A DNA stretch of 9,680 bases from an uncultured Lacticaseibacillus sp. (GCA_934339215.1 CAKRHU010000040.1:1-9680); one strand, 5' to 3'. Numbered from the stretch's first letter, positions 1 through 7,240 are shown. Made by a program: numbers and translations. The notes: generated by a model from the sequence alone, not told the origin.

Positions 1-1791
1 ATGCTTCTTTTCACGACCGGATTCGTCAATTATCAAAATCGTAACTGGGAAAAAGCCATCGCGATCCCGCGCAACACCTTGCGAGGTAAATGGTGGCGCC
101 TTTGGGTCCCAGGATCAGCCAGTGTTGTGGCACTCCTTTTTTTTGCGGTGAGTGCCGCTCGCGATATGCCAAACTCGGGATTGTTATTTAATGCAATCAC
201 GGTATTTGTGTTAACGTTTGTGATGTTTGACGCGGATACCAACTTTTGGGAATACATAGTGCGCTTGTCCGTGTTACTGGTGGTTGGCTTATGGTATTAC
301 CACACTGAATTCGGCAGTTTCAGTTTTGGCATCATGGTCGCTTTTTTTACTGGCTGGTCGATTGTCGTATGGTATTACCGCTCAGCGATCCGCTACCATG
401 TTTATCGCCATATTTTAGCCATTTGGACCGTTGCTGCGATGTTTTGGTTGACCTTGCCGACTGATACGCGCGGCTTTGAAATGACGCCACTCGTCCGGTT
501 GGAGGCGCTTGGTTTCTCCACGGTGGCGATTACGTTTTCCGGGATCTTTTTGGCACATGCCCATCGCGTAGAATTACAAAGCCAAGCCAATGCTTACCAA
601 GTCGAATATGATGCGTTGACGCAAACCAAGAGTTTTGCCGCGTTTGAAGCTGAATTTGCGCAAGCTTTTGCCAAAGCACACCGCGATGAATTGCCCATGA
701 CGATCATCGCCATGGATATCGACCACTTCAAAGCCATCAATGACCACTTCGGCCATTTAGCTGGTAACCAGATTTTAACTGGGATCGCCAATACGCTGCA
801 AAGCGCCCTTAACTCGCAAGCCATTTCGGCAACCTTGTACCGTACTGGTGGCGAAGAATTCACTGTGGTTTGCCCAGATGCCAAAGCTGAAAGTGCCTTG
901 GAGTTAGCCCGAGCATGTTGGCAAGCAGTCCGCACCCATCCGTTTATTGCTGATAAGTATAAAATTCCTTGCACGTTATCTTGCGGGATCGCAGAATTAA
1001 CGTTTGCCGACGCGCGCGCTGATGATCTTTTCGCCCGTGCGGATAAAAACTTGTACCAATCCAAACAACGCGGCCGCGATACCATTACCCTTTTTGGTCA
1101 AGCGGTTGCCGATATGAAACCAGAACGCGCCATGGAAACTTATACTTACTTCACCCAGCGCGTCGTGGATGTTAAGCATAACCTTGAAGTAATGGCCAAT
1201 GAAGTCTTACTCGCGCACTACTGTCGCGATCAAGACCGTTGGGAAACCATGATGCACCCTGAACCTTTGCGCACCCAGCTGGCCTTTATGCAAGAAGCCG
1301 CGCTGATGAACACCAAAGAGCGTATGTCGATTTACCTCAACGCTGAAGAATTCGCCCAGCCTGATATTCCAGAATTGTTAGGTCGCTTCTTAAACCAAGC
1401 TGACGCCCCGAGTTTGTTATGGGTCAACTTACGCCAATTGCCGAGTGCTGAAACTTTAAAACAGGTGCGGCCGCGCTATGAAAAATACGATATCCGCATT
1501 ATTCCTGATGTGTTACATCTGCAACAAGATGCCGATCAAGTGGCGGAGATCTTGCCGTTGGTCGATGGCCTCAACATTTCGTTGAATGGTTTACGCGAAG
1601 CCTTTTCAGATAACGCCGAAGCCGAAGCGGCAATGGTGGCTTGGTATCAACGCTGTCGTGAATTTGAAGTCGATGTGATTTTTAATCAAATCGAGAATTC
1701 TGTCGATGCCGATTACGTCCGCAACGTGTTAAAAGGCCGCTATGTCCAAGGTTACGCCTTTGATCAACCGGAATTGCCGCGATTAGGTTAG
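1..1791 (+). CDS. Membrane GGDEF protein with degenerate EAL domain (probable diguanylate cyclase)
   Basis: Probably makes the second messenger c-di-GMP from GTP at the membrane. About 185 N-terminal residues hold five or six hydrophobic segments (roughly 34-52, 60-78, 86-98, 105-125, 135-152, 165-186). A GGDEF domain follows, with the metal/substrate segment DIDHFKAINDHFGH near 239-252 and an intact GGEEF signature at 283-287. The position of the inhibitory RxxD site reads AISA, so product feedback at that site is probably absent. The C-terminal ~210 residues resemble an EAL phosphodiesterase: YVQGYAFDQP at 581-590 fits and E401 may match the EAL glutamate. However, the DDFG loop, the catalytic lysine and the later acidic ligands are replaced, so hydrolysis is unlikely and this part may sense or scaffold. 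The ATG is the first base of the window, so no ribosome binding site can be checked and the true N-terminus could lie upstream. No clear terminator follows. Confidence 0.88.
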   Translation: MLLFTTGFVNYQNRNWEKAIAIPRNTLRGKWWRLWVPGSASVVALLFFAVSAARDMPNSGLLFNAITVFVLTFVMFDADTNFWEYIVRLSVLLVVGLWYYHTEFGSFSFGIMVAFFTGWSIVVWYYRSAIRYHVYRHILAIWTVAAMFWLTLPTDTRGFEMTPLVRLEALGFSTVAITFSGIFLAHAHRVELQSQANAYQVEYDALTQTKSFAAFEAEFAQAFAKAHRDELPMTIIAMDIDHFKAINDHFGHLAGNQILTGIANTLQSALNSQAISATLYRTGGEEFTVVCPDAKAESALELARACWQAVRTHPFIADKYKIPCTLSCGIAELTFADARADDLFARADKNLYQSKQRGRDTITLFGQAVADMKPERAMETYTYFTQRVVDVKHNLEVMANEVLLAHYCRDQDRWETMMHPEPLRTQLAFMQEAALMNTKERMSIYLNAEEFAQPDIPELLGRFLNQADAPSLLWVNLRQLPSAETLKQVRPRYEKYDIRIIPDVLHLQQDADQVAEILPLVDGLNISLNGLREAFSDNAEAEAAMVAWYQRCREFEVDVIFNQIENSVDADYVRNVLKGRYVQGYAFDQPELPRLG

Positions 1792-1821
1792 ATAAAAATT
1801 AAAACAAAATGAAATTTCCTC

Positions 1822-1851
1822 TTGACGACTCAGCAAACCACCCGCTATACT
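1822..1851 (+). promoter_or_regulatory. Promoter of the leader and peptidase operon
   Basis: TTGACG at 1822-1827 and TATACT at 1846-1851, separated by 18 bp, form a good sigma-70/SigA type promoter just after the GGDEF gene. Transcription would begin near 1858, about 40 bases before the first leader ORF. A TGATCA element at 1851-1856 overlaps the end of the -10 box and could be an operator, or just one more member of the repeat set in this leader. Confidence 0.75.
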
Positions 1852-1899
1852 GATCACAATTCCTAAACGGAACACATCAAACGAAAGGGGCCACTGCTC

Positions 1900-1992
1900 A
1901 TGATCAACGCAAGCATTCAACACACTAGCATTAATATTACGGCGATTATTAGCATTAACGTGGTCCCACACGCTGATGTATTCGTCGAATAG
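1900..1992 (+). CDS. Leader peptide 1, Ile/Val-rich (30 aa)
   Basis: This short ORF is preceded by a ribosome binding site (GAAAGGGG, 1883-1890) about 9 bases before the ATG. The peptide begins MINASIQHTS and continues with a dense Ile run. It has 7 isoleucines (residues 2, 6, 11, 13, 16, 17, 19) and 4 valines (21, 22, 27, 29) in 30 residues; six of the seven Ile codons are ATT. It has no hydrophobic membrane segment or signal peptide and sits directly downstream of a promoter and upstream of an operon, as attenuator leader peptides do. The inferred role is a sensor of charged tRNA-Ile/Val through ribosome stalling; the peptide itself may have no function. A hairpin begins four bases after the stop codon. 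A small secreted or toxic peptide is a weaker alternative. Confidence 0.6.
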   Translation: MINASIQHTSINITAIISINVVPHADVFVE

Positions 1993-1995
1993 TTG

Positions 1996-2083
1996 AGGTG
2001 ACAGTTTGATGGGACGCTGTCATTAACCTGACTATTCCAACCGGAAGTTTATTCCGGTAGTCGTTGCCAGTGAGTGATCACTG
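1996..2083 (+). promoter_or_regulatory. Three hairpins between the two leader ORFs
   Basis: Three inverted repeats fill the gap between the leader ORFs. The first pairs TGACAG (1999-2004) with CTGTCA (2017-2022) and can extend by AGG/CCT (1996-1998, 2027-2029). The second is a perfect 7-bp stem, ACCGGAA/TTCCGGT at 2040-2058 with a 5-base loop. The third is CAGTGA/TCACTG at 2068-2083 with a 4-base loop, ending 5 bases before the ribosome binding site of the second leader ORF. None is followed by a T run, so they are not terminators. GTGATCAC at 2074-2081 in the third hairpin can also pair over 7 bases with CTGATCAC at 2140-2147, linking it to the attenuator downstream. Confidence 0.55.
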
Positions 2084-2100
2084 TGCCGAAAGGAATTGCC

Positions 2101-2184
2101 ATGTTGACCCAATTTAACTTATTTAACCGAGAAATTTTACTGATCACACCAGCCATTAAGGTGATCAGTGCGATTAAGGCTTAA
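2101..2184 (+). CDS. Leader peptide 2, Ile/Leu-rich (27 aa), overlapping the attenuator
   Basis: A second short ORF with ribosome binding site AAAGGAA (2089-2095) 5 bases before the ATG. Its peptide contains the stretch EILLITPAIKVISAIKA: 5 Ile (residues 12, 15, 19, 22, 25), 4 Leu and 1 Val in 27 residues. The coding sequence runs through the pairing segments of the terminator-like structure: CTGATCAC 2140-2147, the upstream terminator arm 2146-2155 and GTGATCAG 2161-2168. A ribosome paused at the Ile codons at 2143 or 2155 would cover the upstream terminator arm and favour read-through. A ribosome that reaches the stop at 2182 would leave that arm free. This is the geometry of classical ilv/leu attenuation, but the mechanism is inferred and not shown. 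Confidence 0.6.
   Translation: MLTQFNLFNREILLITPAIKVISAIKA
2140..2168 (+). promoter_or_regulatory. Candidate antiterminator hairpin
   Basis: CTGATCAC (2140-2147) and GTGATCAG (2161-2168) are perfect complements and form an 8-bp stem with a 13-base loop. This pairing uses bases needed by the terminator's outer arm (2146-2147) and by the inner stem (2161-2168), so it excludes the terminator conformation. It is the 2:3 pairing of an attenuator in which 2161-2168 can instead pair with CTGATCAC at 2188-2195. Confidence 0.5.
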
Positions 2185-2223
2185 CGCCTGATCACACTGG
2201 TCGTTTCTGGCGGGTGTTTTTTT
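2146..2223 (+). terminator. Candidate leader attenuator (conditional terminator)
   Basis: ACACCAGCCA (2146-2155) pairs with TGGCGGGTGT (2208-2217) over 9 of 10 positions (A2151 opposite G2212 is the one mismatch), and seven T follow (2217-2223). Inside the outer stem lies a second long stem: GTGATCAG 2161-2168 with CTGATCAC 2188-2195, continued by GCG/CGC and TTAA/TTAA around a GGC loop, with single-base bulges at 2169 and 2173. The 3' arm can also be drawn into a GGGTG/CACCC hairpin (2212-2216 with 2225-2229). The structure sits between the second leader ORF's coding region and the amidohydrolase gene, where an attenuator would be. Confidence 0.55.
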
Positions 2224-2257
2224 GCACCCTGATTTCACTTCAGTAAACAAACTCTCG

Positions 2258-2300
2258 GCCGATCCAGTTGATCGGCGCTCACGCAAAAAATGATTTTGCG
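2258..2300 (+). promoter_or_regulatory. Two hairpins upstream of the amidohydrolase ribosome binding site
   Basis: Two perfect 7-bp stems stand in tandem: GCCGATC/GATCGGC (2258-2264 with 2270-2276) and CGCAAAA/TTTTGCG (2282-2288 with 2294-2300), each with a 5-base loop. A short T-rich stretch begins about nine bases after the second. They may stabilise the processed 5' end or add a second control point. They do not overlap the ribosome binding site of the next gene at about 2333-2340. Confidence 0.4.
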
Positions 2301-2346
2301 CAGGCGTCTATTTTTATACCCAAAATTCGAAAGTGAGGAACTTTTT

Positions 2347-3546
2347 ATGACTCAAACCACTTATTTCAACGCCCAATTATTCGATGGCTTACACGACGGC
2401 TTCACGGCGAACTCCTGGTTCACCGTCGATGATGAATCTGGCAAATTGACCGCCACCGGCACCGGCGATGCCCCTGCAAGCGATCAACAAGTTGACTTGC
2501 ACGAACAATATGTAACGCCAGGATTCATGAACTGCCACGTGCATCTCGGCTCAAACGCCCATCAACTCGCAGCAGGCAAACGCAGTGAAACTGAAGTCAC
2601 CTTGTTGGGCTTGCAGAACTTGCAAGACTTGTTGAAATCAGGCGTCACCTACGTTCGTAACTTGTCCTCGCATTACGATGTGGATATCAAACTGCGCGAC
2701 GCTCAACCCGTATACGGCTTTAAAGCCCCTCACGTCGTTGCTTCAGGGCGGTCCATGAGTGCCACTGGCGGCCATGGTGATAGCCCTGATCACACGGAAG
2801 ATGAATCTTATGTTGTTGACTCCCCTGATGAAATGCGTCACGCCGTTCGCCTCGGCTTCAAGCATGGCGCTGATGTGATCAAGTTGATGGCCACTGGCGG
2901 CGTGATGTCGGTCGCCGATTCCCCACTGGACGCTGAATTCACCTTAGAAGAAATGGCCGTTGCCACTCGTGAAGCCCATGCGCGCCGCGGTAAAGTCGCC
3001 GCCCACGCGCAAGGCACTGAAGGCATCGGCTTAGCCTTGAAAGCTGGCGTAGATTCGATCGAACACGGGATCTTCTTAGATGAAGCGGAAGCTGAATACA
3101 TGAAAGACCATCAAGTTTATCTGGTACCAACGCTCAACGCCGTCCAAGGCATCGTCGATTATGGGCAAGGCCAGATTCCAGATTACATGGTGAAAAAAGC
3201 CAGCGACTTCGCCCAAGCCTTCTTCAAGAATATGAAAATGGCCGTTAAAGCCGGCGTGCCTTTTGCCACTGGGACTGATGCTGGGACGCCATTCAACGAT
3301 TTTGAAACTGGCTATTTTGATGAATTGAACTTATTGGTCAACAAAGTCGGCATGCCAGTGCAACAAGTGCTTTATGCCGCCACCAAAAATGCCGCTGATT
3401 TGCTCGGCGTCGCTGATGAATACGGCAGTTTGCAAACTGGCAAATACGCTGACTTCTTAGTCTTAAAAGGCAACTTACTTGAAGACGTCAACAACTTCCG
3501 GCAGGCGGACAAACAAGTCTACTTGCACGGCCAACGCATGTTTTAA
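2347..3546 (+). CDS. Amidohydrolase-superfamily metallopeptidase (probable Xaa-Pro/Xaa-Arg type dipeptidase)
   Basis: A 399-residue cytosolic hydrolase of the amidohydrolase superfamily, closest in pattern to the COG1228 group that includes bacterial prolidases and other dipeptidases and, by family, imidazolonepropionase. The binuclear metal-site residues are all present in order: HVH at 64-66, the lysine expected to be carboxylated at K179 (in KLMATGG), H220 (HAQG), H240 (EHG) and D311 (TGTDAG). There is no signal peptide. An ATG at 2290 in the same frame is rejected because GTGAGGAA (2333-2340) lies 6 bases before the ATG at 2347. It is the first gene of an operon with a peptide-binding protein and an M20 dipeptidase, which supports dipeptide cleavage over deamination. 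The exact substrate cannot be read from sequence. Confidence 0.85.
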   Translation: MTQTTYFNAQLFDGLHDGFTANSWFTVDDESGKLTATGTGDAPASDQQVDLHEQYVTPGFMNCHVHLGSNAHQLAAGKRSETEVTLLGLQNLQDLLKSGVTYVRNLSSHYDVDIKLRDAQPVYGFKAPHVVASGRSMSATGGHGDSPDHTEDESYVVDSPDEMRHAVRLGFKHGADVIKLMATGGVMSVADSPLDAEFTLEEMAVATREAHARRGKVAAHAQGTEGIGLALKAGVDSIEHGIFLDEAEAEYMKDHQVYLVPTLNAVQGIVDYGQGQIPDYMVKKASDFAQAFFKNMKMAVKAGVPFATGTDAGTPFNDFETGYFDELNLLVNKVGMPVQQVLYAATKNAADLLGVADEYGSLQTGKYADFLVLKGNLLEDVNNFRQADKQVYLHGQRMF

Positions 3547-3572
3547 CTTAATCGCCTAATGGAGGAATGAAA

Positions 3573-5252
3573 ATGAAACCATCCGTGAATCAACTTACAA
3601 AGAGCCGGCCCTTTAAGCTAGGGTTAACCAGTACTGCACTTGCTTCCCTGTTATTATTAGCCGCTTGCGGCAGCAAAAACGCTGACGCCGCCACCGCTAA
3701 AAACATCACCGTGTCCATTCCTAGTCAATTGATGACCCTTGACCCGACCCAAGATAGTGATACCACCAGCGGCGAAGTGTTAAACAACGTTGAAGAAGGC
3801 TTGCTGACGGTTGGCAAAAACAACAAGCAAGTCCCAGGCATCGCCACCAAATGGACGGAATCTAAAGACGGCCTGACTTATACTTTCACCTTACGCCACA
3901 ATGCCAAATGGAATGACGGCAAGCCAGTCACTGCCCAAGATTTCGTCTATGGGTGGCGGCGCACGGTTGATCCGGCTACGAAATCCGTCAATGGCTATCG
4001 CTATTCTGGGATTGCCAACGCTGACGCCATCATGGCTGGTAAGAAAAAGCCTGAAACTTTAGGCGTCACCGCTCAAGGCAAATACCAACTGACGGTCAAA
4101 CTCGAACATCCAATGGCGACATTTTTGACCTTAATGTCTAACCCTGAATTTTTGCCACAACAACAAAGCGCGGTTGAAAAATACGGTAAAGCTTACGGTA
4201 CCAACGCCAAGAAAATGTCTTACAACGGCCCTTACACCGTCAAAAGTTGGAATGGGACCAACGACACTTGGACTTTGGTCAAAAACAATCACTACTGGAA
4301 CAAAAACAACATCCATTTGAACAACGTCAACTACCAAGTGGTTAAAACCACCACTACCGGCCTCACGCTGTTCAAATCCGGCAAGCTTGATCAAACTGAG
4401 ATTTCAGGCACGCAAGTCAAACAACAAAAAAACGATAAAGCCTTCAAACAAGTGTTATCTGGCATCGGCACTTACGTCGTTACTAATGAAAAATCGCCAA
4501 GCTCAGCTTTATTGAAGAAAGCCTTCAATAATGTTTATATCCGCAAAGCCTTATCGTTGTCTGTCGATCGCGACACTTACACGCAAAAAACTGCCGCTGA
4601 TGGCTCCAAATCTGCTTTAGGCTTTGTTTCCCGCAACCTCGGCAAAAGTCCTAAAGATGGCAGTGATTTTGCCAAAGATGCTTACGTTAAGAATACTGCC
4701 GACAGCGGTGTGGCTTACAACTTGAAACTCGCCAAAGAATACTGGGCTAAAGGCTTGAAGCAACTCGGCGTCTCTAGCCTCTCCTTCACCTTCACCGTTG
4801 ATGAAGATGATTCATGGGATACGATCTCGCAATACTTGCAACAAACTTGGTCTCAAAACCTCAAAGGCTGCCACGTCACCTTGCAAAAAGTGCCAAAGAC
4901 CACGCGCGTCAAAAAGTTGTTAGGTAGCGATTTTGATGTGATTTTGACCAGCTGGAGCGCAGATTATGATCCAACCACCTTCTTGGACATGATGACCACT
5001 GGCAATTCTTATAACTTCGGTGGCTGGAGTAGCAGTGAATATGACAGCTTAATGAAGACGGCCAACACCACTGCCAACATGCAAACCCGCTGGGATGCCA
5101 TGGTCAAAGCCGAAAAGCTGTTAATGAAGTCTCAAGGCGTCATCCCGTTATACCAAAATGCCACCAACTACATGCGCAATCCTAAACTCACCGGCGTCAT
5201 CAATAACGCTGCTGGTGGTGAACCTGGCTGGCGTGGCGTGGATTTAAAATAG
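3573..5252 (+). CDS. Peptide-binding lipoprotein of an ABC transporter (OppA/family 5 solute-binding protein)
   Basis: Captures peptides outside the cell and delivers them to an Opp/Dpp permease. The N-terminus has basic residues, a hydrophobic stretch and the lipobox LAAC with the lipidated cysteine at residue 32. The mature protein carries family 5 signatures: the GLLTVG..VPGIATKW stretch near 75-95, the WNDGKPVTAQDFVYGWRR region near 120, and the late RKALSLSVDRD segment near 330. The length of 559 residues is usual for OppA. The ATG at 3567 touches GGAGGA (3561-3566), so the ATG at 3573, seven bases after the GGAGG core, is the better start. Only 26 bases separate it from the amidohydrolase gene. 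No permease or ATPase genes are present, so it probably serves a permease encoded elsewhere. The ligand is unknown; the flanking dipeptidases suggest short peptides. Confidence 0.92.
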   Translation: MKPSVNQLTKSRPFKLGLTSTALASLLLLAACGSKNADAATAKNITVSIPSQLMTLDPTQDSDTTSGEVLNNVEEGLLTVGKNNKQVPGIATKWTESKDGLTYTFTLRHNAKWNDGKPVTAQDFVYGWRRTVDPATKSVNGYRYSGIANADAIMAGKKKPETLGVTAQGKYQLTVKLEHPMATFLTLMSNPEFLPQQQSAVEKYGKAYGTNAKKMSYNGPYTVKSWNGTNDTWTLVKNNHYWNKNNIHLNNVNYQVVKTTTTGLTLFKSGKLDQTEISGTQVKQQKNDKAFKQVLSGIGTYVVTNEKSPSSALLKKAFNNVYIRKALSLSVDRDTYTQKTAADGSKSALGFVSRNLGKSPKDGSDFAKDAYVKNTADSGVAYNLKLAKEYWAKGLKQLGVSSLSFTFTVDEDDSWDTISQYLQQTWSQNLKGCHVTLQKVPKTTRVKKLLGSDFDVILTSWSADYDPTTFLDMMTTGNSYNFGGWSSSEYDSLMKTANTTANMQTRWDAMVKAEKLLMKSQGVIPLYQNATNYMRNPKLTGVINNAAGGEPGWRGVDLK

Positions 5253-5264
5253 GAGGACAACATC

Positions 5265-6602
5265 ATGAGTGAACAACAAACAGTCGAAGCATTTGCTAAA
5301 GAATATTTTGATCAACTGGCGCCTTATGTGCGTTTAGCCAGTGTGTCTGCCAAGCATCAACATATCGAAGAAACCGCCGATTGGCTGCAACAAAAATTCC
5401 AAGCTTTAGGCGCCAAGCAAACCGCCCAATGGCATGAATTCGGTGGTAGCCCGATGGTATTTGCTGAATTTGAGGGTCAAAGCGAGCGCACCGTTTTGTT
5501 TTACAACCACTACGACGTGCAACCACTAGAACCGTTAGACGAATGGCATACGGATCCGTTTGAACCGACTTTTTTGCCCGATGGCACAGTGCGAGCCCGC
5601 GGGATCAGCGATGACAAAGGCGAGTTGATGTCACGCTTGACCGCCTTGCAGTATTTGCAAGATCACGGCGGCTTGCCTTGCCACGTCAAGTTCATGGTCG
5701 AAGGTGAAGAAGAAGTCGGCTCGACGCATTTTGAACAATATGTTGATGCGCACAAAACCGAACTCACCAGCGACTTATGCGTGTGGGAAGGCGGTAGCGT
5801 CAATGAGCAAGAACACTTCACCGTATCCGGTGGCGTCAAAGGGATCTTGGCCTTTGATTTAAAAGTACAAACCGCCGATGTTGATTTGCACTCTTCGCTT
5901 GGGGCTTTCGCCGATAATGCCGCTTGGCGCTTGATGGATGCGTTGACCTCCTTGCGCACACCTGATCGCAAACTCGCCGTTGATGGTTACTATGATTTGG
6001 TCGCACCGATGAGTGATAGCACCAAACAAGCCGTTGCCAAAATGGATTTTGACGCCGAAGGATTCAAACAACGCGCCGGTTTACGCACCCCATTCTTGCG
6101 CGATGATCCCAAACTTGCCAGCGTCAATGAACCATCGCTGACCGTCAATGGCTTTAATGCTGGCTACAATGGCTCCGGCGTCAAAACTGTCATCCCTAAA
6201 GTCGCCACCGCCAAACTCGATTGCCGCTTAGCCCAAGGTCAAACCCCAAAAGCTTGTTTTGACCTGATCCGCAAGCAGCTCGACAAAAATGGCTTCAGCG
6301 ATGTGGAAATGACCTTCAATCTCGGCGAAGATCCGTTTCGTTCAGATCTGGATTCAAGTGTTTACCAAACCGTCACTGACGTCGCCAAACAAGTTTATGG
6401 CAACGACAACGTCAATGTTGTGCCCAACTCCGCTGGCGGTGGCCCGCAAGCACCCGTCGCCAATAGCTTGAAGGTGCCGATCGTATCCGTTGGCTGTGGC
6501 TATTACGGCTCTGGTGCACATGCCCCGAACGAAAGCTTGCGCGTCAAAGATTATCAAACCGGGACTTATTATATGGTTGCGTTGTTGCGCGCCTTACAAT
6601 AG
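5265..6602 (+). CDS. M20-family metallodipeptidase (carnosinase/CNDP-like)
   Basis: A 445-residue cytosolic dinuclear zinc or manganese peptidase of the M20 family that should release amino acids from dipeptides. The ligand motifs are intact: H82 in YNHYDVQP (with D84), the DD pair at 116-117 in GISDDKGE, E149/E150 in EGEEEVGS (general base and metal ligand), E175 in VWEGG, and H419 in GAHAPNES. The dimerisation lid region near 185-300 includes LHSSLGAFADN. It resembles the CNDP/carboxypeptidase-S-like branch rather than PepV. Its ribosome binding site AGGAGG overlaps the stop codon of the lipoprotein gene (TAGGAGG at 5250-5256) and the ATG follows 8 bases later, so expression is tightly linked and possibly coupled. 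It is the last gene of the operon. No signal peptide is present. Confidence 0.92.
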   Translation: MSEQQTVEAFAKEYFDQLAPYVRLASVSAKHQHIEETADWLQQKFQALGAKQTAQWHEFGGSPMVFAEFEGQSERTVLFYNHYDVQPLEPLDEWHTDPFEPTFLPDGTVRARGISDDKGELMSRLTALQYLQDHGGLPCHVKFMVEGEEEVGSTHFEQYVDAHKTELTSDLCVWEGGSVNEQEHFTVSGGVKGILAFDLKVQTADVDLHSSLGAFADNAAWRLMDALTSLRTPDRKLAVDGYYDLVAPMSDSTKQAVAKMDFDAEGFKQRAGLRTPFLRDDPKLASVNEPSLTVNGFNAGYNGSGVKTVIPKVATAKLDCRLAQGQTPKACFDLIRKQLDKNGFSDVEMTFNLGEDPFRSDLDSSVYQTVTDVAKQVYGNDNVNVVPNSAGGGPQAPVANSLKVPIVSVGCGYYGSGAHAPNESLRVKDYQTGTYYMVALLRALQ

Positions 6603-6646
6603 CAAAATGCCGCCGATAAAAAACGCCGCTAGCTGATCATCCAAAC

Positions 6647-6696
6647 ATCGCCTCATCACGATTCATTCGAAATCATGATGGGGCGATATTTGTTTT
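6647..6696 (+). terminator. Intrinsic terminator of the peptidase operon, possibly bidirectional
   Basis: ATCGCCTCATCA (6647-6658) pairs with TGATGGGGCGAT (6676-6687) over 12 positions with one G-T wobble, followed by ATTTGTTTT. It lies 45 bases after the M20 gene and faces the convergent TetR gene. On the minus strand the following T run is short (GTTTGG), so it would terminate that gene less well. Confidence 0.85.
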
Positions 6697-6709
6697 GATC
6701 GAGATGAGA

Positions 6710-7219
6710 TTACGCTTGATCACACAAGGCTTGCACCACTGAAATTAACGGTTGGGTGCGCGCATCTTTTGGATGCTGCAATTGCCAAATCACGCTAAGC
6801 GTTGCGGCTTGGGCATACAATTGGGCCAAATAGGTATCGTCTTGAACTAAAGGGGCAAAGGCGGTCGCAAATAATTGCACCAAGTCTGCTTGCAAGTCCC
6901 CTGCTGGATGATGAATCTTAAATAGCATTAACACCGCATCCCGATTTTCTTGTAGCTTGGTCACTAACGCTGATACGTCAGCAGCTGATGCTTGGTCTGC
7001 ACAGGAAATCAAGCCTTGTGCTTCCAAAGTATAGCGACCGACAATCCGCTCCAGCCAACCATCGAGATCCAAATAATATTGATAGAAGGTCGAGCGGGTG
7101 ATATGGGTTTCAGTGCAGATCAAAGACACATTCAGTTCTGTGAAAGCATGCGTCTTCAATAGGTTAAAAAAGGTGCGATCGATGGCAAATAACGTACGGC
7201 GGGTCCGTAAGTCAGACAT
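6710..7219 (-). CDS. TetR-family transcriptional regulator
   Basis: A 169-residue DNA-binding protein. The N-terminal three-helix domain carries the TetR helix-turn-helix near residues 27-50, ending in the typical THITRSTFYQYY recognition segment. The C-terminal ~110 residues should form the ligand-binding and dimer domain; I do not recognise its ligand class. A GTG nine bases upstream (7228) is rejected because it abuts the ribosome binding site; AAGGAAG lies 8 bases before the ATG at 7219. The gene is divergent from dps, and the two promoters overlap in their -35 boxes, so it may control dps as well as itself. It may equally act on a distant drug or stress gene. Confidence 0.85.
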   Translation of the reverse strand: MSDLRTRRTLFAIDRTFFNLLKTHAFTELNVSLICTETHITRSTFYQYYLDLDGWLERIVGRYTLEAQGLISCADQASAADVSALVTKLQENRDAVLMLFKIHHPAGDLQADLVQLFATAFAPLVQDDTYLAQLYAQAATLSVIWQLQHPKDARTQPLISVVQALCDQA

Positions 7220-7240
7220 TTGAGTCACTTCCTTGTCATC

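Noticed and set aside
594..1085. 163-residue minus-strand ORF inside the GGDEF gene
   Set aside because: It lies opposite the well-supported GGDEF coding region, has no ribosome binding site of note and resembles no family; it is a shadow of the coding frame.
1900..1992. Bacteriocin or type I toxin peptide
   Set aside because: The peptide has no double-glycine leader, no membrane-spanning segment and no immunity or export gene nearby; the Ile/Val bias and position fit a leader peptide better.
1858..2346. T-box riboswitch controlling the operon
   Set aside because: T-boxes are common in this group for amino acid genes, but the conserved AGGGTGGNACCGCG-type sequence and a recognisable specifier stem are absent, while translated Ile-rich ORFs are present.
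2290..2346. Upstream ATG extending the amidohydrolase by 19 residues
   Set aside because: The ATG is in the hairpin region without a ribosome binding site, the added residues do not fit the family, and GTGAGGAA sits at the right distance before 2347.
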